A DNA stretch of 5,046 nucleotides from Pseudomonadota bacterium (GTDB lineage: Bacteria; Pseudomonadota; Gammaproteobacteria; JAKAQQ01), in contig JAKAQQ010000082.1 in the NCBI GenBank assembly GCA_021819635.1, forward strand, positions 1 through 5,046, in the 5' to 3' direction. Shown piece by piece: positions 1 to 5,046 of the stretch. The notes under the pieces are model-generated. The model was not told the DNA's origin, made no database searches, and saw only the letters and a list, made by a program, of their open reading frames with translations. Position 1 is the first letter of the stretch; each line of letters opens with the position of its first letter. Both the position numbers and the translations under genes were made by a program.

Positions 1-920
<920 letters not shown>

Positions 921-934
921 GGGTCGTTTCAGAG

Positions 935-951
935 CCTCCTGAGGTAAAAAG
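935..951 (-). promoter_or_regulatory. dnaK Shine-Dalgarno with possible fourU-like occluding hairpin
   Basis: Read on the minus strand, the leader has TTTTT (950-946), ACCTC (945-941) and AGGAGG (940-935). The U run can pair with the Shine-Dalgarno sequence: C951-G935, U950-G936, U949-A937, U948-G938, U947-G939 and U946-A940, with a five-base loop. UUUU facing AGGA is the arrangement that defines fourU RNA thermometers such as that of Salmonella agsA. The helix is short and half its pairs are G-U, so it would be weak, and a UCAG/CUGA hairpin (941-938 with 932-929) competes and would leave GGAGG in its loop. The pairing is seen directly; thermosensing is an inference. The role of AGGAGG as the dnaK ribosome binding site is likely, since nothing closer to the ATG resembles one. 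Confidence 0.3.
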
Positions 952-978
952 TGGGGCGAAACACGGGTCCCGCAGAGG

Positions 979-1554
979 TTATGTGGGGTCCGGGGACGGA
1001 GAATCAAGCGGGGGGGCGGCGACCACGACCCGGGCGGGGCGGAGAAGCCGGCCGTGGAGCCCGTAGCCTTTCTGGACGACGACGACGACGGTCCCGGGAG
1101 GGGAACCCGTCTCGGGCCGGGTGGCCATGGCCTCGTGGGCGCGGGGGTCGAACGCCGCGTGGAGCGGGTCGATGGTCGTGACCCCGTAGCGGTCAAAGAC
1201 CTGGTCGAGGAGCCGGAGGGTCATCCCGAGACCCTCGACGACGGGACCCTCCTCGCCACGGCAGGCCGCGAGGCCAAGCTCGAGGCTGTCCTTGACCGCG
1301 AGGAGGTCGGCGAACAGGTTCTCGAGGGCGCGGCGACGCCCCTCCTCACCGTCCCGCTGGGCGCGCTTGCGCACGTTGTCGAGCTCGGCCAGCGTCCGCA
1401 AGAGCCGCTCGTTCGTCTCGGCGAGGCGGTCGTCCACCTCGGCGCGCCGCTCGTCGGGCCCTCCCCCGCCGCCCGTCGAGGCGGGCCCGTCGGGCGCGGC
1501 CTCCGGAACGAGGGGTTCGGGGGAGACAGAAGACGGATCGGTCGGTTCGGCCAT
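979..1554 (-). CDS. grpE: Nucleotide exchange factor GrpE
   Basis: GrpE is a cytoplasmic dimer that releases ADP from DnaK and so resets the chaperone cycle. The product is 191 residues, normal for the family. Residues 1-36 are Pro/Gly/Ala-rich and probably disordered. Residues 37-97 form the charged, long dimerisation helix, with [11 protein letters not shown] at 58-68. The C-terminal beta domain that enters the DnaK cleft includes FDPRAHEAM (135-143) and the family signature ending [19 protein letters not shown] (161-179). In the helix end [12 protein letters not shown] (84-95), Lys and Leu replace the LD of the more common LLPVLDSLERAL. The ATG at 1554 is preferred over a GTG at 1566 because AGGAG at 1566-1570 lies 11 bases before the ATG but overlaps the GTG. 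The gene ends in TAA and sits between hrcA (57 bases upstream) and dnaK (58 bases downstream), consistent with one heat-shock operon. Confidence 0.95.
   Translation of the reverse strand: MAEPTDPSSVSPEPLVPEAAPDGPASTGGGGGPDERRAEVDDRLAETNERLLRTLAELDNVRKRAQRDGEEGRRRALENLFADLLAVKDSLELGLAACRGEEGPVVEGLGMTLRLLDQVFDRYGVTTIDPLHAAFDPRAHEAMATRPETGSPPGTVVVVVQKGYGLHGRLLRPARVVVAAPPLDSPSPDPT
1075..1089 (-). repeat. Five tandem GTC codons inside grpE
   Basis: The minus strand reads GTC five times in a row, encoding five consecutive Val (GrpE residues 156-160) just before QKGY. The family usually has a mixed beta strand such as VVEVLQKGY here. A perfect trinucleotide tract can gain or lose units without shifting the frame. 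It is most likely an effect of strong third-position C preference on a hydrophobic strand. Confidence 0.7.
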
Positions 1555-1565
1555 GGGACCGGGCA

Positions 1566-1570
1566 CTCCT
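1566..1570 (-). promoter_or_regulatory. grpE ribosome binding site
   Basis: AGGAG on the minus strand, 11 bases before the ATG at 1554. It decides the start: the alternative GTG at 1566 overlaps it and has no other purine-rich site upstream. Further upstream in the same hrcA-grpE spacer, ACGGG (1587-1591) and CCCGT (1596-1600) can form a small five-pair hairpin of unknown significance. Confidence 0.65.
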
Positions 1571-1611
1571 GGACGGGGCGGGACGGACGGGGACTCCCGT
1601 ACGCTGGGGTC

Positions 1612-2688
1612 TCAGCCGGCGTTCTTCAAGGCCAGGCCGAGCATCTCGGCCGTCACCCGGACGATGGGGACGACGTGGGCGTAGTCCATCCGCCGCGGGC
1701 CCACGATCCCGAGGACCCCGATCCGCCCGTCGTCCAGGCGGTAGGGGGCGGCGACGAGCGCGCATTCGTCGAGCGCCTGCGCGCCGCACTCCTGGCCGAG
1801 GAAGATGCGGACCCCTTCGGCCCGGGCGCAGGCCTCGAAGAGGTGCAGGATGTCCCGCTGCCGGTCGAGCGCCTCGAAAAGCTCGCGCAGGCGGGCGAGA
1901 TTGTGCAGTTCCTCGAACCCGAAGAGATTCAGGGCCCCCGCCACACGGAGCACCTCGCCCCGGCGGTCCTTCTCGAGGAGCGTGTCGGTCATGGCGCGCA
2001 CCGAGGTCAGGATCCGCTCGAGCCCGGCCCGGGTCTGCTGGATCTCCTGCTCGAGGCACGCGCGCACGTCTTCGAGACTCCGCCCCGAGAAACGCTCGTT
2101 GAGCCACCGGGCGGACTCCTCGAGGCGGGGACGGTCGAAGGCGTGGTCGACCGCGAGAAGACGGTTGTCGATCTCGCCCTCGTCGGTCACGAGGACGGCG
2201 AGGATGCGGCGTCCCTCGAGAGGAATGAATTCGATGTGACGGAAGACCCGCACCTCACGCCGGGGCACACTCACGAGGGCCGCCATGTGGGTGAGCATCG
2301 AGACCATCTCCGAAGCGCGGGCCAGGAGTTCCTCGGGCGGACCGTCCTCCCGCGCGAGGACCTCGCGCAGACGGGCAAGCAGCCGTTCGTCGGGCGTGTC
2401 GAACTGGAGGAGGGTGTCGATGAAGAACCGGTACCCCTTGACGGTCGGGACGCGTCCCGAGGAGGTGTGGGGCGAGAGGAGATAACCGCGCTCCTCGAGA
2501 TCCGCCAGGACGCTCCGCACGCTCGCCGGGCTGAGCGGGGTGTCGAGACGCTGGGCGATCCCGGCCGAACCCACCGGCTCGCCGGAGCGGAGATAGTGCT
2601 CCATGAGGATCTTGAGGACCGCGCGTGCCCGTTCCCCGAGGTCCTCGGTCGAAGCGCGGGACACGGGAGAGGTGGGACGGGGACGCAT
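1612..2688 (-). CDS. hrcA: Heat-inducible transcription repressor HrcA
   Basis: HrcA is a dimeric DNA-binding repressor of chaperone operons; in studied bacteria it binds the CIRCE inverted repeat and its activity depends on GroEL. The product has 358 residues (family about 340-350). The N-terminal winged helix-turn-helix spans about residues 15-90, with GEPVGSAGIAQRL (36-48), helix SPASVRSVLADLEERGYL (53-70) and the conserved wing block SPHTSSGRVPTVKGYRFF (72-89). The central and C-terminal GAF-like dimer region runs to the end and includes GALNLFGFEEL (251-261) and GVLGIVGPRRMDY (324-336). Ser59 sits where the family usually has Asn in the VRN motif of the recognition helix. The ATG at 2688 is the only usable start: upstream in frame there is no ATG or GTG before a stop at 2725-2727. 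It has no Shine-Dalgarno sequence; the leader there is pyrimidine-rich. The gene is first of hrcA-grpE-dnaK. Confidence 0.96.
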   Translation of the reverse strand: MRPRPTSPVSRASTEDLGERARAVLKILMEHYLRSGEPVGSAGIAQRLDTPLSPASVRSVLADLEERGYLLSPHTSSGRVPTVKGYRFFIDTLLQFDTPDERLLARLREVLAREDGPPEELLARASEMVSMLTHMAALVSVPRREVRVFRHIEFIPLEGRRILAVLVTDEGEIDNRLLAVDHAFDRPRLEESARWLNERFSGRSLEDVRACLEQEIQQTRAGLERILTSVRAMTDTLLEKDRRGEVLRVAGALNLFGFEELHNLARLRELFEALDRQRDILHLFEACARAEGVRIFLGQECGAQALDECALVAAPYRLDDGRIGVLGIVGPRRMDYAHVVPIVRVTAEMLGLALKNAG

Positions 2689-2721
2689 GGATGGGCGGCG
2701 GCAAGGAGGGTGAACCGGCTG

Positions 2722-2750
2722 ACGCTAGCAGCAAACGGCACGTCTGTCAA
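2722..2750 (-). promoter_or_regulatory. Candidate promoter of the hrcA-grpE-dnaK operon
   Basis: On the minus strand a perfect -35 box TTGACA (2750-2745) is followed by a 17-base spacer and TAGCGT (2727-2722), which matches only three of six bases of the -10 consensus TATAAT. A transcript would start near 2715, leaving a leader of about 27 bases before the hrcA ATG. The position and spacing fit a housekeeping sigma-70 promoter. The -10 does not resemble the CCCCAT-type box of sigma-32 promoters. No CIRCE repeat overlaps it; GCTG-N7-CAGC (2718-2732) is the only small inverted repeat at the -10. Confidence 0.45.
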
Positions 2751-2789
2751 GTCGGCGCACGCACGAAGGAAACCGGACCCACGCACGCC

Positions 2790-2818
2790 GGAGGCCCGGG
2801 GCGTCCCGGGAAGCCTCC
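2790..2818 (-). other. GC-rich stem-loop upstream of the hrcA promoter
   Basis: GGAGGC (2790-2795) pairs with GCCTCC (2813-2818), and inside it CCGGG (2796-2800) pairs with CCCGG (2805-2809) around a GCGT loop, leaving a three-base bulge (2810-2812). The structure lies between the DUF4382 gene and the hrcA promoter. It has no U run on either side, so it is not a classical intrinsic terminator; it could help stop transcription or protect a 3' end. Confidence 0.3.
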
Positions 2819-2858
2819 CGGCCGATCCTTGTCCGCCAACGCTCGAGCGGCGAGCACC

Positions 2859-2888
2859 GCCGGGGGGCGCGCTGCGGCACCCCCCGGC
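2859..2888 (-). terminator. Strong GC hairpin after the DUF4382 gene, possible terminator
   Basis: A perfect nine-pair stem, GCCGGGGGG (2859-2867) with CCCCCCGGC (2880-2888), closes a 12-base loop. It begins 10 bases after the TGA of the DUF4382 gene in the direction of transcription, the usual place for a 3'-end hairpin. No U tract follows, so termination would have to be of a non-canonical type or assisted by Rho. Together with the hrcA promoter candidate it suggests the lipoprotein gene and the heat-shock operon are separate transcription units. Confidence 0.4.
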
Positions 2889-2898
2889 CCCACGGGCG

Positions 2899-3801
2899 TC
2901 AGCTGAAGTCGAGGGTCGTCGTCTCTCCGGCGCTCACCGTGGCCGCCTGGGGCGGCACGTCGACGAAGGTCCCCCCGCTCACGTCGGCGCCCGCACAGGT
3001 CACCGTGAGCGTGTAGGAACCGGGCGCGAGGAAGCCCACCGTGTAGGTGTAGAGCCCCGTCGTCGCATCGAGCGTGAGGGTGGCCGAGGTGAGCGGCATC
3101 GTGCCCCCGCTCACGGTGGCGTCGTAACCCTCGAGGGTCGCGGGCGTCCCGCTGTAGACGTAGACGGCCGGATCGCAGCCGGTGGCGCTGATGGGGGTCG
3201 TGCCGATGTCGAGATTCGCGGACACCGTCCCGGCGACCTGGCCGACCTCCTGCTGGTTGGTGATGCGCAGGGCCGGCGTAAGCGCGTAGGTGACGGTGCC
3301 GCCCTGATTGGTCTCGGTGAGCGACTGGCGGAGGTTGAAGTCGATCACGAACGAGGAGAGCGACCCCTGAGCGACGGTAAAGCCGCTCACGAGCTTGAGG
3401 CCGGTCTCCGATCCGCTCGGCACGGAAAGCGGATACTGGGTTCCCGCGTCGGTCACCACGAAGGAATGCGCGGGATCGATGTCGAGACGCATCCACTGGT
3501 AATTGCCGGCGGGCACCGGCTGGTTGGCGAGGAGCGTGAAGTCCTGCGTGCCCTGGAGCGTCAGAAGATTGACCTGCTGCTCGCTCGAGAGCGCGTAGTT
3601 CACCATGCCGTTCGGTCCCATGAGTTCGATGCCGGTGAAGGCGACGGTGACCTGCGCGACCCCGTCGACCGGTGTGTCGGTCACGGCCATCGAGAGCGAG
3701 CCCGTGCCGCTCGACGTTCCGTTGCAGGCCGCGAGGACAGCCAGAAGAGCAACCGCGAGCCCCATCCGGAGGACCGCGGGAGGAGAAAACCGTGGTTTCA
3801 T
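2899..3801 (-). CDS. DUF4382 domain-containing lipoprotein
   Basis: The product is a 300-residue secreted protein of unknown function. Residues 1-25 form a lipoprotein signal peptide: MKPR basic start, hydrophobic core, and lipobox LAAC with the lipidated Cys26. Residues about 34-180 resemble the DUF4382 domain, with GSLSMAVTDTPVDGVAQVTV (34-53), AGNYQWMRLDID (98-109) and FVIDFNLRQSL (151-161). The C-terminal part (about 188-300) is rich in Thr, Gly, Val and Tyr and looks like a beta-sandwich, ending in PGSYTLTVTC and TTTLDFS; Cys209 and Cys269 could form a disulfide outside the cytoplasm. The ATG at 3801 is preferred over an upstream in-frame start at 3939 because GGGAGG lies 7 bases before it and the signal peptide begins there. 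Two sampled 60-base lines have 36 and 39 G+C, against 44 in hrcA and 54 in grpE, so the gene looks somewhat less GC-rich. The domain call is from recognised sequence pattern, not a search. Confidence 0.85.
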   Translation of the reverse strand: MKPRFSPPAVLRMGLAVALLAVLAACNGTSSGTGSLSMAVTDTPVDGVAQVTVAFTGIELMGPNGMVNYALSSEQQVNLLTLQGTQDFTLLANQPVPAGNYQWMRLDIDPAHSFVVTDAGTQYPLSVPSGSETGLKLVSGFTVAQGSLSSFVIDFNLRQSLTETNQGGTVTYALTPALRITNQQEVGQVAGTVSANLDIGTTPISATGCDPAVYVYSGTPATLEGYDATVSGGTMPLTSATLTLDATTGLYTYTVGFLAPGSYTLTVTCAGADVSGGTFVDVPPQAATVSAGETTTLDFS

Positions 3802-3808
3802 GGAAGAG

Positions 3809-3814
3809 CCTCCC
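3809..3814 (-). promoter_or_regulatory. Ribosome binding site of the DUF4382 lipoprotein gene
   Basis: GGGAGG on the minus strand, 7 bases before the ATG at 3801. It fixes the start at the Met that opens the lipoprotein signal peptide and rejects the 46-codon upstream extension, whose sequence is Gly/Arg-rich and unlike a signal peptide. Confidence 0.75.
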
Positions 3815-3832
3815 AAGTGTCGGTGATCGAAA

Positions 3833-3864
3833 CGGGCGACCCGCCCGCCTTGGTTTTCATTGTA
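3833..3864 (-). promoter_or_regulatory. Candidate -10 box and leader hairpin of the lipoprotein gene
   Basis: TACAAT (3864-3859, minus strand) matches five of six bases of the -10 consensus and would start a transcript with a leader of about 50 bases. The position 17 bases upstream holds GCGGCG, which is not a -35 box, so any promoter here would need an activator or another sigma factor. Just downstream, CGGGCG (3847-3842) and CGCCCG (3838-3833) form a six-pair hairpin with a three-base loop, followed by TTT. The rest of the 178-base gap (3802-3979) shows no gene and no convincing terminator. Confidence 0.35.
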
Positions 3865-3979
3865 GCCCTTGGGGCCTCCCCCGCCGCCCACCCGCAAGCG
3901 GGGCCGGACAAGCGGCTTCCCGCACCAGACGGACGGCACCGCGGAGCCGTAAAGAAGAATAGGCGCGCGCGTATGCCGT

Positions 3980-5046
3980 TCAGGCGACGAGGCCCTCGAG
4001 GCTCTCGAGAATCCCGGCCAGCGTGCGCGTGAAGCGCGCCGCCTCCGCCCCGTCGATCACCCGGTGGTCGTAAGAGAACGAAAGGGGCAGGAGGAGACGG
4101 GGCACGAATCCCCCGTCCTGCCAGACGGGTTCGAGGCTCGCCCGCGAGACGCCGAGGATCCCCACCTCGGGGGCGTTGATGATGGGGGTGAAGGCCGTCC
4201 CGCCGATCCCGCCGAGGCTCGAGACGCTGAACGATCCGCCCTGAAGGTCGGCGGCCGTGAGACGCCCCTCCCGGGCGCGGGCGGAGACCTCCACGAGCTC
4301 CCGCGCCAGGGCCAACACGTCTTTCCGGCCGACGTCACGCAGCACCGGCACGACGAGGCCCTGGGGGGTGTCGACCGCCACCCCGATGTGGTGGTACCTC
4401 TTGAGGACGAGCTCCGTCCCGTCGGGGCTGAGCGAGGCGTTGACGCTCGGGTGACGGAGGAGAGCCTCCACGCAGGCACGGAGCACGAAGGGGAGAAGCG
4501 TGAGACGCGGGCCGTTCTGGCCCACCGCGGCGCTCAGCTCGCGGCGAAGCGCGTCGAGGCGGGTGATGTCCGCCCGGTCGTGCTGGGTGACGTGCGGAAT
4601 CGTGTTCCAGCTCGCCTGGAGACGGGGGCCGGAGAGGCGCGGGATACGCCCGAGGGGCACGGTTTCGACGGGGCCGAAGCGCGCGTAGTCGGGCGCCGGG
4701 ACCGCGGCGGAGGCGGACGCGGCGGGAGCCGCGACGAGATCGGCCGGGCGGATGCGCCCGCGCGGGCCGCTTCCGCGGATGCGGCGGAGGTCGATTCCGA
4801 GCTCGCGGGCAAGACGTCGGACCTGCGGCCCCGCGTGGACGGGCCGCTCGCCGGGCGGGGAACCGCCCGCCCGCGGGGTTTCGGGAGGAGGGGCGGCGGG
4901 CGCGGGGCGGGCGGCCTCCGAAGCCTTCGGGGCGGGAGCCGGGGAGGGCTCCGGCGGTGGGAGGGCGGCCTCTGCAGGCGCGCTCCTCTCACCTTGGGTG
5001 GCGAGGACGGCCACCGGGCTGCCCCCCGAGACCGCGCTCCCCTTCC
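3980..5046 (-). CDS. aceF: Dihydrolipoamide acetyltransferase, pyruvate dehydrogenase E2, 5' end cut by the window edge
   Basis: E2 forms the core of the cytoplasmic pyruvate dehydrogenase complex and transfers the acetyl group from its lipoyl arm to CoA. 354 residues are visible. The frame stays open to the right edge and begins GSAVSGGSPVAVLATQGE (2-19), the last strands of a lipoyl domain, so the GTG at 5014 is an internal Val and not a start. A Pro/Ala-rich linker (about 20-68) leads to the peripheral subunit-binding domain (about 69-105; GPQVRRLARELGIDL, then GSGPRGRI), which holds E1 or E3. After a second linker, the catalytic core (about 118-354) has IPHVTQHDRADI (149-160), DTPQGLVVPVLRD (225-237), SSLGGIGGTAFTPIINAPE (275-293) and the active-site HRVIDG with His327 and Asp331. 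The close match to gammaproteobacterial AceF (ARFGPVE start, YHHIG, EPVW) supports pyruvate rather than oxoglutarate specificity. The number of lipoyl domains is unknown. No E3 (lpd) gene follows. Confidence 0.95.
   Translation of the reverse strand, partial: KGSAVSGGSPVAVLATQGERSAPAEAALPPPEPSPAPAPKASEAARPAPAAPPPETPRAGGSPPGERPVHAGPQVRRLARELGIDLRRIRGSGPRGRIRPADLVAAPAASASAAVPAPDYARFGPVETVPLGRIPRLSGPRLQASWNTIPHVTQHDRADITRLDALRRELSAAVGQNGPRLTLLPFVLRACVEALLRHPSVNASLSPDGTELVLKRYHHIGVAVDTPQGLVVPVLRDVGRKDVLALARELVEVSARAREGRLTAADLQGGSFSVSSLGGIGGTAFTPIINAPEVGILGVSRASLEPVWQDGGFVPRLLLPLSFSYDHRVIDGAEAARFTRTLAGILESLEGLVA

Noticed and set aside
2704..2721. AAGGAGGG followed by GTG and CTG on the plus strand, resembling a ribosome binding site for a plus-strand gene.
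   Set aside because: The frame it would open is the antisense shadow across the lipoprotein gene; there is no spacing to the GTG and no credible product.
2718..2750. Sigma-32 or CIRCE control signals at the hrcA promoter.
   Set aside because: CTTGACA resembles a heat-shock -35 box, but no CCCCAT-type -10 box follows at the needed distance, and the GCTG-N7-CAGC repeat does not match CIRCE.
3802..3939. A longer start for the lipoprotein gene at 3939.
   Set aside because: The extension would bury the signal peptide, is Gly/Arg-rich, and ignores the well-spaced GGGAGG before the ATG at 3801.
3933..3950. ACGGC/GCCGT inverted repeat downstream of aceF.
   Set aside because: Five pairs with an eight-base loop, and the T-rich stretch lies before it and not after it in the direction of transcription.
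3951..3977. A possible aceF terminator: weak GGC/GCC stem followed by TATTCTTCTTT on the minus strand.
   Set aside because: The stem has only three sound pairs around a CG-repeat loop, too weak to call, although the T-rich stretch is in the right place.
1054..4032. A plus-strand open frame of 992 codons spanning grpE, hrcA and the lipoprotein gene.
   Set aside because: grpE, hrcA and the lipoprotein gene happen to share one minus-strand frame that is in exact codon register with it. In that register a plus-strand stop needs a TTA, CTA or TCA codon in the sense genes, and these are rare at this GC content. Its translation has no recognisable domain, while the minus-strand products are clear family members.
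4981..5046. GTG at 5014 as the start of aceF.
   Set aside because: The frame is open to the edge and the residues before it read as a lipoyl-domain end, so the true start is outside the window.

Overview
The window is a GC-rich stretch of bacterial chromosome with all five recognisable genes on the minus strand, so the order of transcription is right to left: aceF (5' end off the right edge), a DUF4382 lipoprotein gene, hrcA, grpE and dnaK (3' end off the left edge). The DnaK and AceF sequences look most like those of Gamma- or Betaproteobacteria: DnaK has [15 protein letters not shown] and [14 protein letters not shown], and AceF has the ARFGPVE start of its core. The hrcA-grpE-dnaK order is known from groups such as Xanthomonas. 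Assignment to a high-GC gamma/betaproteobacterial lineage is an inference from protein resemblance only; no marker RNA is present.

Layout from the right edge: positions 5046-3980 encode the end of a lipoyl domain, a Pro/Ala-rich linker, the peripheral subunit-binding domain and the complete catalytic core of the pyruvate dehydrogenase E2 subunit. A 178-base gap (3979-3802) carries a candidate -10 box and a leader hairpin. A 300-residue secreted lipoprotein with a DUF4382 domain follows (3801-2899). The next gap (2898-2689) holds two GC-rich hairpins and then a candidate promoter with a perfect TTGACA -35 box. The heat-shock genes hrcA (2688-1612), grpE (1554-979) and dnaK (920 to the edge) follow, separated by 57 and 58 bases, and probably form one operon with dnaJ expected beyond the left edge.

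How the genes work together: DnaK is the Hsp70 chaperone, GrpE its nucleotide exchange factor and HrcA the usual repressor of this kind of operon. No CIRCE operator is visible upstream of hrcA or in the two spacers, and HrcA has Ser where its family normally has Asn in the recognition helix. The dnaK leader has a run of five U that can pair with the Shine-Dalgarno sequence in a fourU-like arrangement. These two points are the most useful leads here. AceF belongs to central metabolism and the lipoprotein to the envelope; neither has an evident functional link to the chaperone genes.

I see no mobile element, CRISPR array, RNA gene, phage gene or defence system, and no wholly new system. The very long plus-strand reading frames are explained as antisense shadows of GC-rich genes.
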